In this document: one piece after another, positions 44,342 through 52,596 of the stretch | Layout of the letters: every line of letters starts with the position of its first letter | Position numbering within the stretch: position 1 is the first letter of the stretch | From: Nocardiopsis sp. TSRI0078 | Lineage (GTDB): Bacteria > Actinomycetota > Actinomycetes > Streptosporangiales > Streptosporangiaceae | Direction: 5' to 3' | DNA: 64,000 nucleotides | Assembly: GCF_001905145.1 (NCBI RefSeq) | Contig: NZ_LWLB01000034.1 | Coordinates: 62,001-126,000, forward strand | Made by a program: the position numbers and the translations under genes | Notes under the pieces: model-generated | What the model was told of the DNA's origin: nothing | The model's database searches: none | Seen by the model: the letters and a program-made list of their open reading frames with translations, nothing else

Positions 44342-45520
44342 TTGATCTCCCTGTTCACCCGTGAGTCCTCCGACCGGGGAGCGGCGGGTCTGTGGTTCGG
44401 TGCCGCTGTCACCATCGCGGTCTCCCTGATGATCATGGCGGCGATGTTCGTGATCCCCGTGATCAGCAACACCACACAGCAGATCGGGTCCCTGATGACG
44501 AACGGTCTCACCTGTGACCCGGACGAGGACGCAGAGCAGCCGGACGCGAGCGGCTACGCGATGGACTCCATCCCCGAGAACTACCTGGATCTGTACCGGA
44601 AGGTCGGGGAGGACCGCGGGATTCCGTGGAACATCCTGGCGGGCGTCGGACAGGTGGAGTCCCACCACGGGCGCTGGGAGGGCCCGGGGATCACCGAGGG
44701 GCACAACGACTGGGGTGCGGCCGGACCGATGCAGTTCGGCGCCCTGGACAACTCCGCGGCGGGCAACAGCTGGGGCGGTGAACCGATCCAACCCGTCGAG
44801 GAGCGGCCGGAGCAGGGGTACGGCGTCGACGGCAACGACGACGGGATCGTCAACGTCTACGACCCCGCCGACGCCATTCCGGCCGCCGCCGACTACCTGA
44901 TCGCCCACGGTCTGAAGGAGGACGTCCGACAGGCCATCTACGGCTACAACCACGCCTGGTGGTACGTGGACGACGTCATGGGATGGGCGGAGGAGTACGC
45001 GGACGGGAACTACGACACGTCGGGTTCCGTCCAGACCGCGGTCATGTGCCAGTTCGACGAGGCGGGAACGCTGATCGGGCAGGCTCCCGACAACCTCACC
45101 CAGGCCGTGGTCGACTGGGCCCTGGACCAGCGCGGAAAGCCCTACATCTGGGGTGGCGTCGGACCGGTCGGATACGACTGCTCCGGGCTGATGCAGAAGG
45201 CCTACGAGAGTATCGGCGTCACCATTCCACGTGTCTCCCAGGACCAGTGGAAATTCGGGCCCGAGATCCCCAGCGGAGAAGAACAGCCCGGTGACCTGGT
45301 GTTCTTCAATGTGACACGGTCCGGTGAACCGCCGGGGCCCGGGCATGTGGGAATGGTGATCGGCGACGGGCTGATGGTCGAAGCCTGGTGCACCGACTGT
45401 GGCCCGATCGCGGTGCGCGAGTACGATGACCCCAATCGTTCGGACATCACCGGTTTCACCCGTCCGTTCGAGCACCCGGATGTGAAGGCCCAGCTGGAGG
45501 CACTGGACAGTCGTGGTTGA
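44342..45520 (+). CDS. Bifunctional lytic transglycosylase / NlpC-P60 peptidase of the transfer system
   Basis: 392 residues. A TTG start at 44342 is chosen: AGAGGAG lies 7 nt upstream and no in-frame ATG fits. One N-terminal membrane helix (about 21-42) precedes an SLT domain (about 75-225: GIPWNILAGVGQVESHHGR with catalytic Glu 106; NDWGAAGPMQFG). An NlpC/P60 domain follows (about 255-385: YDCSGL with Cys 280, GHVGMVIGDG with His 335). This two-domain hydrolase (compare Tn916 Orf14, VirB1-like/CwlT) opens the cell wall for assembly of the transfer channel. All catalytic residues are present. It overlaps the next gene by 8 nt. Confidence 0.92.
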   Translation: MISLFTRESSDRGAAGLWFGAAVTIAVSLMIMAAMFVIPVISNTTQQIGSLMTNGLTCDPDEDAEQPDASGYAMDSIPENYLDLYRKVGEDRGIPWNILAGVGQVESHHGRWEGPGITEGHNDWGAAGPMQFGALDNSAAGNSWGGEPIQPVEERPEQGYGVDGNDDGIVNVYDPADAIPAAADYLIAHGLKEDVRQAIYGYNHAWWYVDDVMGWAEEYADGNYDTSGSVQTAVMCQFDEAGTLIGQAPDNLTQAVVDWALDQRGKPYIWGGVGPVGYDCSGLMQKAYESIGVTIPRVSQDQWKFGPEIPSGEEQPGDLVFFNVTRSGEPPGPGHVGMVIGDGLMVEAWCTDCGPIAVREYDDPNRSDITGFTRPFEHPDVKAQLEALDSRG

Positions 45521-46265
45521 GGAGAAGGCACCGCCCAAGAAGCAGGGGCTACACGGCTGGAAGGCCGCTGCGGCGGTCTTCGGCTGCGGGACCCTGGCGG
45601 CCTTCGGTGTCTTCGGAGTCGTCGTCGCTATTCTCGGGACCTTCGTCTCTACTCTGTCATCCGGTTTTGTTTCGGAAGACCAAGGACCTGCCAATTCTGT
45701 TGCTGCTCAGCCGACTGCTCCCCGTGATGAATTCCTGGAAGATAAGTTTGATCTCTGCGAGATCATTGATTCCATCTCTGCGATCCAACTCAGTTTGACT
45801 TCCGGGTCCGAGGAACCGGAGGACGAATCAATCGACGGTGGCCCTCCTTCGGAGGACGACCTTGTCCGGTCGGGGGAGTGCGGTGGAATTGTCCGCCCTG
45901 ATGCGACGTATACGGTTCCCTGGGAGTTCGAATTCTCCTACCGAGCTGTGATCTACTCTCCTGATGATGACCGGAATGATTTGGCTCAGGCGGACATGCA
46001 AGCCTGGGTCGAGGAGATTGAATCCTCTGGGATCACCATCGAGGAGAGCGGGTCCTACCCCATGGTTGACGAGGCCCACTACTTCTATGGCATCCCGGAG
46101 GGCGGTGTGGGGAATTTCTACACCGTGGTCGCAAGGAAGAGAAGCGGGGTGTTCATGGTCAATATGATCTCCGAAGACGGTGCTTCGCCTGGGGAGTTCT
46201 CACACGAGGTTATGAAACTGGAGACCCGTCTGGGTAATGACCTCGGAACTATGATTCCCCAGTGA
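45513..46265 (+). CDS. Single-pass membrane protein at the end of the transfer operon
   Basis: 250 residues from a GTG at 45513 inside the end of the hydrolase gene (GAGG 12-16 nt upstream). A cytoplasmic Lys-rich start, one transmembrane helix (about 17-42, AAAAVFGCGTLAAFGVFGVVVAIL), then an acidic extracellular domain of about 200 residues with two Cys (LCEI, GECGGIV). From about 45650 onward, codons end in A or T far more often than in the preceding genes, so this segment was probably acquired from a less GC-rich source. No family recognised. Confidence 0.7.
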   Translation: MVEEKAPPKKQGLHGWKAAAAVFGCGTLAAFGVFGVVVAILGTFVSTLSSGFVSEDQGPANSVAAQPTAPRDEFLEDKFDLCEIIDSISAIQLSLTSGSEEPEDESIDGGPPSEDDLVRSGECGGIVRPDATYTVPWEFEFSYRAVIYSPDDDRNDLAQADMQAWVEEIESSGITIEESGSYPMVDEAHYFYGIPEGGVGNFYTVVARKRSGVFMVNMISEDGASPGEFSHEVMKLETRLGNDLGTMIPQ

Positions 46266-46302
46266 TCCTGCGGGCTTGAGGGTCTGCTGGGCCCTGGGTG
46301 GC

Positions 46303-46854
46303 TCAGGCGACTCCGGCCATGAAGTGGTGGCGGCACAGGGTCGCGTACGACTCGTTGCCGCCGATGTGCACCTGCTCGCCCACGTAGACCATCACGCCGT
46401 CGACCACCCGCGCGTTGTGGGTGGCGCGGTCGCCGCACCAGCAGCGCGCGGAGACGGGCAGGACCTCTATCTTGTCCGCGAGCTCCACCAGGCGCTGAGA
46501 TCCGGGGAAGAGCTGCCCCTGGAAGTCGGTGAGGATCCCGTAGCAGTACACGTCGATCTTCATCCCGTCCACGACGCCCGCGAGCTGGCCCACCTGCTTG
46601 AAGGAGAGGAACTGGGCCTCGTCGCAGATGACGTAGGGCACGTTGCGGTCGGCGACGTCGTCGTACAGGTCCAGGTCGTCGGTCACCTCGATGGCGGGCG
46701 ACTTCAGGCCGAGCCTGGACGAGATGATGCCCTCGCCCGCGCGGTCCTGCCTCGTGTACAGCGCGCCTTCTCCACCGCGTGAGTGGTGCTCCTGGAGGGC
46801 CATGGTGCTCTTGCCCGAGTTCATCGCCCCGGTGAAGTACTTCAGCTCCGCCAT
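46303..46854 (-). CDS. tdk: Thymidine kinase (class II)
   Basis: 183 residues. Walker A GAMNSGKST near the N-terminus, ICDEAQFLSFKQVGQL (Walker B with the catalytic Glu following Asp), CYGILTDFQGQLFPGSQRL (lasso), and zinc-binding pairs CWCG and CRHH. It phosphorylates thymidine in nucleotide salvage. Start ATG at 46854, which opens right at the family N-terminus; the longer upstream frame is spurious. Convergent with the last transfer gene, and it marks a return to housekeeping content. Confidence 0.97.
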   Translation of the reverse strand: MAELKYFTGAMNSGKSTMALQEHHSRGGEGALYTRQDRAGEGIISSRLGLKSPAIEVTDDLDLYDDVADRNVPYVICDEAQFLSFKQVGQLAGVVDGMKIDVYCYGILTDFQGQLFPGSQRLVELADKIEVLPVSARCWCGDRATHNARVVDGVMVYVGEQVHIGGNESYATLCRHHFMAGVA

Positions 46855-47366
46855 GTCTCTTCCTAGATCGGAGGTGGGGGTCGGGGGCGCTGACGCTGGC
46901 GCTGTCGACGGCTCGGGCTTCCTGCCGTGGCCAGCAGAGAACATACCAGTGACCGGCCAGGGGCTCAGCACCGCTGGCCGCCCGTAACCGGCCCTCCCAC
47001 CGGAAGGGTTCACCGGGCGGGAGGGGAGTCCCCCGACCGGCGCGGCGCGGATACGGCTCAGGCACAGCGTTTCCGGTCTCACTGCGGCTGGCCGTTGTTC
47101 AGGCCGAAAACGCGGCTGTGGGATGTCGCACTCCGGATTTCCCCTGTCGACGGCTTTTCCTTCTCTCGCCGGCCCCGGGCGAGGGCGTAGCTTCCGGGTG
47201 TCGCCACCAGCTGGAACGGTGTTGGTGGAGATACCGAAGAAGCGCGGGAGACGCAGGAGAACGTGTACGCGCCTCACCGTGGATGGCGCGCCACGGAGAA
47301 GTGAAGTCCGCTTCGATATATTTGGTTGCTCCATGTCCGAATAGGAGTGGAATTGCGGAGGGGGAA
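46855..47366. other. Intergenic region tdk / ion channel
   Basis: 512 nt between divergent genes. No supported gene: the frames across it lack family similarity and would need starts far upstream of the channel domain. Less GC-rich near 47300-47350, where the channel promoter probably lies. GGAGGGGGAA precedes the channel GTG. Confidence 0.5.
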
Positions 47367-48272
47367 GTGGCATTGAGGCGCGATCAGATCACCCAGGTGG
47401 TCGAGGGCCGATGGTTCTCCAACACGATGCTCGTGGTGATTCTGGTCAATGCCGCGATTTTGGGCTGGGCGACCTATGGAGGTTCGGCACTTCCGTATCT
47501 GCTCGTCGCGGAGCACGTCGTCGTCGGGCTGTTCGTCATTGAGATGGGCCTCAAGCTCTACGCCTGGCGGGGCGGGTTCTTCCGGGACGGTTGGAACTGG
47601 TTCGACTTCTTCGTGGTCGCCATCTCCCTGGTTCCGGCGATCGGCCCGTTCGCCGTGCTCCGCATCCTGCGGGTGCTGCGGATCCTGCGGGTCATCACCG
47701 CGGTTCCGCAGATGCGGCACATCATCACCGCGCTGTTCAGGTCCGTGCCCGGGATGGGCACGGTGATCGGCCTGCTCCTGGTGGTCATCTACACCGCGGC
47801 GATCATCGCCAACCAGCTGTTCGGCAGGGACGTGCCGCAGTTCTTCGGCGACCTGGGCACGTCCCTGTACACGATGTTCCTGCTGATGACGTTGGAGAAC
47901 TGGCCGGACGTCTCGGACGCCGTGCTGGAGAACCACCCGATGGGATGGACGTTCTTCGTGCTGTACATCGTGCTGACGACGTTCATCATGCTGAACCTGG
48001 TGATCGGTGTGATCGTGACGTCGCTGGAGCAGGAGGTCAGCGAGGTCCGCTGGGCCGAGGACCAGGAGGTGGAGGAGGTCCAGCACGAGGCGGTCATGGC
48101 GCGTCTGGCGGAACTCGGGCAGCAGGTCGAGCGCCTGGAGCGGATGGTCCGGGAACGCGACGCCGCCCCTGTCGCGCGCGGTTCCGGTGTCCCGGAGGCC
48201 GTCGCGGCCGCAGAAGGTGTCGGGGAGGGGAGCGGGGACACCGTCCGGCTGCCGCCGGGCTCCCTCGACTAG
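47367..48272 (+). CDS. One-domain voltage-gated ion channel (NaChBac type)
   Basis: 301 residues. GTG start at 47367 with GGAGG upstream. Six membrane segments: S1 about 20-36, S2 44-66, S3 76-95, S4 97-122 with a regular Arg every third residue (LRILRVLRILRVI: Arg 99, 102, 105, 108), S5 132-152 and S6 194-218. The pore loop holds the filter TLENWPD (175-181), where NaChBac has TLESWAS. The Glu is kept, so cation selectivity is expected; the Pro-Asp after Trp may alter it. The C-terminal coiled coil (EVEEVQHEAVMARLAELGQQVERLERMV) is the usual tetramerisation helix. A rare gene class in actinobacteria. Confidence 0.93.
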   Translation: MALRRDQITQVVEGRWFSNTMLVVILVNAAILGWATYGGSALPYLLVAEHVVVGLFVIEMGLKLYAWRGGFFRDGWNWFDFFVVAISLVPAIGPFAVLRILRVLRILRVITAVPQMRHIITALFRSVPGMGTVIGLLLVVIYTAAIIANQLFGRDVPQFFGDLGTSLYTMFLLMTLENWPDVSDAVLENHPMGWTFFVLYIVLTTFIMLNLVIGVIVTSLEQEVSEVRWAEDQEVEEVQHEAVMARLAELGQQVERLERMVRERDAAPVARGSGVPEAVAAAEGVGEGSGDTVRLPPGSLD

Positions 48273-48304
48273 AAAGACACGGAAGGCGCAGAGGACGCAG
48301 CGGA

Positions 48305-48338
48305 GCACCCGGCGGCCCTGGTGAGGGCTGCCGGGTGC
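48305..48338. terminator. Terminator after the channel gene
   Basis: A 15-bp stem with one mismatch (48305-48319 with 48324-48338), 4-nt loop, between convergent genes. Confidence 0.8.
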
Positions 48339-48390
48339 TGTGGGTTACGCGCGTCGCGGGCCAGGGGTGGCGGGTAGAGGTGCCGGGCCG

Positions 48391-48645
48391 CTAGAGCTTT
48401 TGGCCGCGAGCGGCATCGAGGAAGGTGGTCCACTCGGAGGTGGGGAAGGGGAGGTGTCCGGCGTCGGGGTGCTTTGAGTCGCGGATGGCGGCGCCGCAGG
48501 GGAGGTCGCTCACCTCCACACACTCGCCTTCGCCGCTGCTGTAGCTGCTCTTGCGGAAGTCGGTGGGGAGGTGTGCGACCTCGACGCAGTCGACCCCTTG
48601 CCCGCTGTAGCTGCTCTTGTAGAAGGCCAACTTTGGAGTTCTCAT
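48391..48645 (-). CDS. DUF397 protein
   Basis: 84 residues with two tandem DUF397 units: FYKSSYSGQGVDCVEVA and FRKSSYSSGEGECVEVS, then AAIRDSKHPDAGHLPF and the terminal W-T-x-FL segment. DUF397 proteins accompany DUF5753 helix-turn-helix regulators throughout the actinomycetes; WhiJ-associated examples act in developmental control. The start overlaps the stop of the upstream regulator by 4 nt (ATGA), so they are translationally coupled. Confidence 0.93.
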   Translation of the reverse strand: MRTPKLAFYKSSYSGQGVDCVEVAHLPTDFRKSSYSSGEGECVEVSDLPCGAAIRDSKHPDAGHLPFPTSEWTTFLDAARGQKL

Positions 48646-49505
48646 GAAGTGCTCTCCAGGGTCTTGATGTGCTCTGTAATGTAGTTGGCTGTTTCGGCAG
48701 CACTGATAGCTGACGCTTGCACGTCGCCGAAGGTGGCACTGTACAGCTTGACTTCGTGAGGCTCTTCCAGGTAGAGCGCGTCAGCTAGTGTCTCCACACA
48801 CACGATGGAGGCGTCCAAGGGGTTTGGGAAGTCCAAGATCGTAAACGGGGCTGTCAAGCCAGAATGTGCGCCTGCGCTGAGAGGAAGCATCTGCACGTCG
48901 ATGTGGGGCATTTGAGCCATGTGAAGCAGGTGTTCAAGTTGCCTGACCAGTACTTCCGTCCCACCGACTAGACGATTGAAGGCTGACTCATCGACGACAG
49001 CACGTAGGTGTACGGGACTGAACCTGGTTAGGATCTCTCGACGTCCCATGCGGGCCTCTACACGCCGTTCGATCTCACGAGGGTCCGTGTACCTTCCACC
49101 ACGGAAGATGGCTTCCGTGTACTCAGGTGTCTGCAACAGCCCTGGGATGACCTGTGATTGATAGGTCCTCAAGAGTGAGGCTTCGGCCTCGAAGTCCGGT
49201 AGCGACTCGTTTTTGAAGACGTCCTTGTACTTCGACCACCATCCGCGCACCCGCGCGTCTTTGGCGAGGGCCTGCATGGATCCGCGCTTCTCGGGGTCAG
49301 TGATGCCGTACAGGTCCATCAATCTGTCGAGGTCGTCCGGTTTGATGCGTTTTGCTTCTTTTGACTCCATTCTGGTGACCTTGGTTGAACTCCATCGAAG
49401 TTCCTTGGCTACCTGGGCAGCAGTGAAGCCCGAGCTCTCTCGTGTTCGGCGGAGTTCTGTGGCAAGGCGGCGTAGACGTAGGGAAGGACTCCGAGGATCT
49501 TGCAT
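48642..49505 (-). CDS. Scr1/WhiJ-type helix-turn-helix regulator with DUF5753
   Basis: 287 residues. N-terminal Xre-type HTH (LRRTRESSGFTAAQVAKEL, then WSSTKVTRMESKEAKRI), followed by DUF5753 from about 90 on (EAEASLLRTYQSQVIPGLLQTPEYTEAI, HLRAVVDESAFNRLVGG, VQMLPLSAGAHSG, TAPFTILDF). This is the standard partner of DUF397 proteins in WhiJ-like and antitoxin-like loci. Its leader has AT-rich sequence and a GATGCAA/TTGCATC inverted repeat that may be its operator. Codons are less GC-biased than average. Confidence 0.93.
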   Translation of the reverse strand: MQDPRSPSLRLRRLATELRRTRESSGFTAAQVAKELRWSSTKVTRMESKEAKRIKPDDLDRLMDLYGITDPEKRGSMQALAKDARVRGWWSKYKDVFKNESLPDFEAEASLLRTYQSQVIPGLLQTPEYTEAIFRGGRYTDPREIERRVEARMGRREILTRFSPVHLRAVVDESAFNRLVGGTEVLVRQLEHLLHMAQMPHIDVQMLPLSAGAHSGLTAPFTILDFPNPLDASIVCVETLADALYLEEPHEVKLYSATFGDVQASAISAAETANYITEHIKTLESTS

Positions 49506-49535
49506 GGCATCAGTCTAACTAACTACTTACCAGTA

Positions 49536-49565
49536 GATGCAAGAATCACTTGCGATAGTTGCATC
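49536..49565. promoter_or_regulatory. Inverted repeat upstream of the WhiJ-type regulator
   Basis: GATGCAA (49536-49542) and its exact complement TTGCATC (49559-49565), 16 nt apart, within the AT-rich intergenic region between the divergent regulator and ATPase genes. Candidate autoregulatory site. Confidence 0.45.
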
Positions 49566-49728
49566 ATGCAGGTTAGCTTGAATGTGTAGTCACTGACACA
49601 TCACCCAGTGTGTATGTCGGTCAGGCTACGCCTTGCCCGTTCCGCACATCACGGCATCCGTGAGACTCCTCCAACGGGCCCACGTAACCCCTACTCATGT
49701 GTTCTGCCACGCAAGGAGTGTGTTCGTC

Positions 49729-50280
49729 GTGCCTTCGACCGCCCCGACGCCCGTACTGGGAGAGGCCACGGTGCCGCTGTCCAGCTTCATCCAGCCGGTC
49801 CACCGCCACTACTTCTCCCGGACCCCTGAGCGGCCCCACTACCGGATGCGCCGCTACGACTTCGCCGGGACTCCGGCGGTGATGCCCCTGGTCCGGGCGT
49901 TCCTGGACACCTGCGCAGCCGCCCAGTCCATCGACTACCGGTACCTGTTCACCCTGCTCGGCAGCGAGCTGGCCAACAACGCCATCCGGCACAGCCTCTC
50001 CGGCCAGCCCGGCGGCAGCTACACCCTGCTCGTCCACCGCCACCGCACCGGGCTGCACCTGACCTGCCGGGACCGTGGCGGCCTGCGCACACAGGACGCC
50101 CGCCTCAAGCCGAAGGAGGGCGGTCTGAACCTGAGCGCCGAGTCGGGTCGTGGCCTGGCCCTGGTGGACGCCCTGTCCTCGGAGTGGGGCGACAACGGCA
50201 ACGCGGAGTTCCGCAGCGTGTGGTTCTACCTGGCTTTCGATCTGGCTGGAAGCCGCTGGAACACCCACACCGGCCGGTGA
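49729..50280 (+). CDS. RsbW-like ATP-binding (GHKL) protein
   Basis: 183 residues from the GTG at 49729 (AAGGAG 10 nt upstream); frames from earlier TTG or GTG codons add no family sequence. GHKL ATPase motifs: N box LLGSELANNAIRHS, G1-like CRDRGG, and G2 ESGRGLALVDALSSEWG. Small stand-alone proteins like this act as anti-sigma or anti-anti-sigma kinases, or as AbaA/WhiJ-locus ATPases, in actinomycetes. It is divergent from the DUF5753/DUF397 pair, forming the usual three-member group. Confidence 0.88.
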   Translation: MPSTAPTPVLGEATVPLSSFIQPVHRHYFSRTPERPHYRMRRYDFAGTPAVMPLVRAFLDTCAAAQSIDYRYLFTLLGSELANNAIRHSLSGQPGGSYTLLVHRHRTGLHLTCRDRGGLRTQDARLKPKEGGLNLSAESGRGLALVDALSSEWGDNGNAEFRSVWFYLAFDLAGSRWNTHTGR

Positions 50281-50397
50281 CCCTCACCTCTGACATGTCG
50301 ACGACATGAGACGGGCCCAGGAAAGCGTTGCAGCGCTTCTCCCGGGCCCTGAATCCCCCAAAACCCAACCCAGACATAAGTAAGGAAAGAGGATCTG

Positions 50398-50865
50398 ATG
50401 CGGAATCCTATCCCCTCGCCCCGCCGTTCGGACGACTTTCGCCCCATGCCCCGGCCGCTTCCGCGCCGGACCCCGCTCATCGGCCCGGTCTGCCCGGTGT
50501 GCGACCACCCCTCCTGCCGCCTCCGCCGAGCCCAGAGGCTTCCCCGTCTCGGAGGCCACCGCTCCGAGTTCGGCCGCGAACACGCCCAGGCCGCCGCGAT
50601 CCAGGCCCACCACCGCCACCTGATCGTCTACTACGGCGAGGCCACGCAGTCCTTCTGGGCCATCACCCCCACCGGCATGGTCGAGGCCCGCGATGTCGAC
50701 GCCCTCCTCCTCGCCCTGTGGCCGCACACCGACCCGCCCGCCACCCGCCCCTGGGCCCGCTCGATGGGCGGACACATTCCGGGAGCCACCACCGGCCCGA
50801 CCGACGTCCTCAAGGGCTTCCGTGCTGGTCGACGCGCCCTCAGGCGCATCCCCGTACCGGCCTGA
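50398..50865 (+). CDS. Hypothetical protein with CPVC motif
   Basis: 155 residues. The ATG at 50398 follows GAGGATCTG. Arg/Pro-rich N-terminus, then GPVCPVCDHPSC (possible zinc site), and a helical middle with FGREHAQAAAIQAHHRHLIVYYGEATQSFWAITPTG. Not recognised. Often a gene like this follows the RsbW-like ATPase in actinomycete loci, but I cannot name the family. A perfect CATGTC-GAC-GACATG dyad lies at 50294-50308 in its leader. Confidence 0.65.
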   Translation: MRNPIPSPRRSDDFRPMPRPLPRRTPLIGPVCPVCDHPSCRLRRAQRLPRLGGHRSEFGREHAQAAAIQAHHRHLIVYYGEATQSFWAITPTGMVEARDVDALLLALWPHTDPPATRPWARSMGGHIPGATTGPTDVLKGFRAGRRALRRIPVPA

Positions 50866-50975
50866 GCCAAGAGTCGGCAAGGGCTGAACGTCATGGCCTG
50901 TAGCGGTGTGTACTCACCGGCCTGTTCGGGCAGGGGATTCGCGGCAGGGGAAAGCACGACACCGAGGAGGTTGTC

Positions 50976-51206
50976 ATGGCTTCGGAGCCGGAGAGCGCGC
51001 TGAAGGACAAGAACTACAACCTGGTCTGGGCCGTTCACCAGTCGCTGGAGAACGTCTGGCGCCTGGAGACCTACATCAAGGACGCCGAGAAGCAGGGCGA
51101 CGAGGAACTCGCGCGCTGGTTCCGCCGGATCCAGGAGAACAACCAGAAGGCCGGTGAGCAGGGCAAGCAGATGCTGGTCCAGCGCATCCAGAAGGAGAAC
51201 GGCTGA
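50976..51206 (+). CDS. 76-residue helical protein, copy 1
   Basis: 76 residues; CGAGGAGG lies before the ATG. All-helical, charged: NYNLVWAVHQSLENVWRLETYIKDAEKQ, then DEELARWFRRIQENNQKAGEQGKQMLVQRI. It differs from the copy at 62647 at four positions (A/L-P swap at 8, E-T/D-G near 31-32, K/S at 39). No known domain recognised; the hairpin-of-helices pattern resembles small actinobacterial proteins of unknown function. It has its own leader and a true intrinsic terminator, so it is a separate unit. Confidence 0.85.
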   Translation: MASEPESALKDKNYNLVWAVHQSLENVWRLETYIKDAEKQGDEELARWFRRIQENNQKAGEQGKQMLVQRIQKENG

Positions 51207-51292
51207 GGCCCTGCCTTCCCGGTGGGCACTGTCAGCCTGGCCGTCCTCCCGCTCCGGACGGCGCTGTTGACGCAGTCCGTTCCCGGAGGTGA

Positions 51293-51326
51293 AAAGGCGC
51301 CCCTGGTCTCGACCAGGGGCGCCTTT
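51293..51326 (+). terminator. Intrinsic terminator, copy 1
   Basis: A perfect 15-bp stem (51293-51307 with 51312-51326), 4-nt loop CTCG, with A tract before and TTT after. The counterpart is at 62967-63000. Confidence 0.9.
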
Positions 51327-51364
51327 CCGTATTCCACTACACGCCGCGTGGAAGGTGTCTACCG

Positions 51365-52297
51365 TCAGGCGTCCAGGATCTCCATGGGAGGCAGCGCCTC
51401 CACGATGTCGACCGTCTCCAGGCTCACCGTGACGATGCGCCCCAGCAGGTCGATGATGTACCGGGGATCCTCCGACCAGTCGTTCGGGTCGTTGACGATC
51501 CCGCTGGCCTTGTCGGTCTTGACCTGGTAGCGGTCGATGATCCACTCGACGGCCGACCGCGCGCCCAGCTGGTAGCGGTAGGCCCGCTCGGGGATTTCGC
51601 TGACGGTGACCCGGCTGTTGTAGACGATCGTGGACCGGTCGTCCCTGCTCTTGAACTTCATCTTCTGCACGCGGTACAGCTCGTCGAGCGGCGTGGGAGT
51701 CGGGCCGGTGACCTTTTCCTCCAGCGGGTAAGGCTGCACGCTCTCGTAGCCGATGTGCAGCTTGGCGAGCTTGCGCCCGGCTTCGACGAAGGCGGGGAAG
51801 TCCGTGACCTTGGGGATGCGCGGCAGGGACCTCTTCAGGTCCGCCGCGAACTGGTTGCGGTAGTCGGGGGAGTGGAGGAGACCGTAGACGTAGTAGAAGA
51901 TGTCGTCCTTGGTGACCTCAGGGCCGTAGGTCTTCCGGTAGTCGGCGAGAGCGGCATCGGTGATGTTGTCGACCCGAGGATCCTCAACGCCGCTGAACAG
52001 GCTGTTGTCGTCCTCGATCTCCCGGTAGGTGTACCGCGAGAAGAACTGGCCAGTGCTGGATCCCCAGAAAGCGAGGTCCGGGATCTGGTCGACCATGAAC
52101 GAGGAGAAGGGGTTGTCTGATCCCGCACCGGTCAGGTAGAACCCGAAGTTCTTCTCCTCCGGCGAGGGGAACATGGGAGGGAGCTGGTAAGTGCGCTCGT
52201 TGAGCTTGCTGTTGAAGTAGACCAGCTGCTTGTTGAAGGGGCGGTAGGTGCCTGTGGTGATGGACCCGGGGTCGAATCCATACTTTTCCTTTCGTGG
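51365..52297 (-). pseudogene. C-terminal remnant of a type ISP restriction-modification enzyme
   Basis: The frame is open for 310 codons from 52297 to the stop at 51365, but a stop (52298-52300) and unrelated sequence lie directly upstream. Content: YGFDPGSITTGTYRPFNKQLVYF, NERTYQLPPMFP, FYYVYGLLHSPDYRNQFAADLKRSLPRIPKV and a C-terminal beta region. These are the target-recognition/C-terminal segments of single-chain type I (ISP) restriction enzymes, normally about 1500 residues with nuclease, helicase and methylase parts first. None of those remain, so this is a 5'-deleted relic. An internal ATG at 52174 would give 269 residues. Confidence 0.75.
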
Positions 52298-52596
52298 TCA
52301 GGAACGAGCTGGACGTGCCCATCCTGACGATGACCGACGATACTCCTCTGGAGGGGGTTCCCGCCCTCTTTGAACCTGAGGCCTTCGAGGACGTGGGAAT
52401 CGAGCCCGGTGGCTCCGAAACGGTGGTGTTGGGGCTGGACGAGTCCGGATTTCCGTGGAAATTCTGGCCGTTCAGCCGCTGGGCGGAGACTCCGTGCTGG
52501 GATGACCTCTATTTGATAGTCGAGTCCCAGGACGGGCGTCGGTTCGTGCATGAGCCGCCGCTGTGCATCGACGGTGACTGGACGATCTCCGTCTGA
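52294..52596 (+). CDS. Hypothetical protein, possibly a truncated gene end
   Basis: 100 residues from a GTG at 52294 with no ribosome site. It begins exactly where the type ISP relic on the other strand is broken, so it is probably the 3' part of another gene joined at a deletion point. Acidic; contains GFPWKFWPFSRWAETPCWDDLYLIVESQDGRRFVHEPPLC. Not recognised. Confidence 0.45.
   Translation: MVRNELDVPILTMTDDTPLEGVPALFEPEAFEDVGIEPGGSETVVLGLDESGFPWKFWPFSRWAETPCWDDLYLIVESQDGRRFVHEPPLCIDGDWTISV

Larger units (their letters stand above)
50867..51328 (+). repeat. Left ~465-bp direct repeat
   Basis: From CCAAGAG at 50867 through the terminator at 51326, this segment matches 62540-63003 in the same orientation: leader, ribosome site, the 76-codon gene (51 vs 62 kb copies differ at only a few residues) and the terminator. 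The intervening 11.7 kb is the accessory block. Confidence 0.85.

Noticed and set aside
47118..47366. An N-terminal extension of the ion channel
   Set aside because: The extra residues are upstream of the S1 helix, Cys/Arg-rich and without codon bias; a GTG with GGAGGGGG fits the family start.
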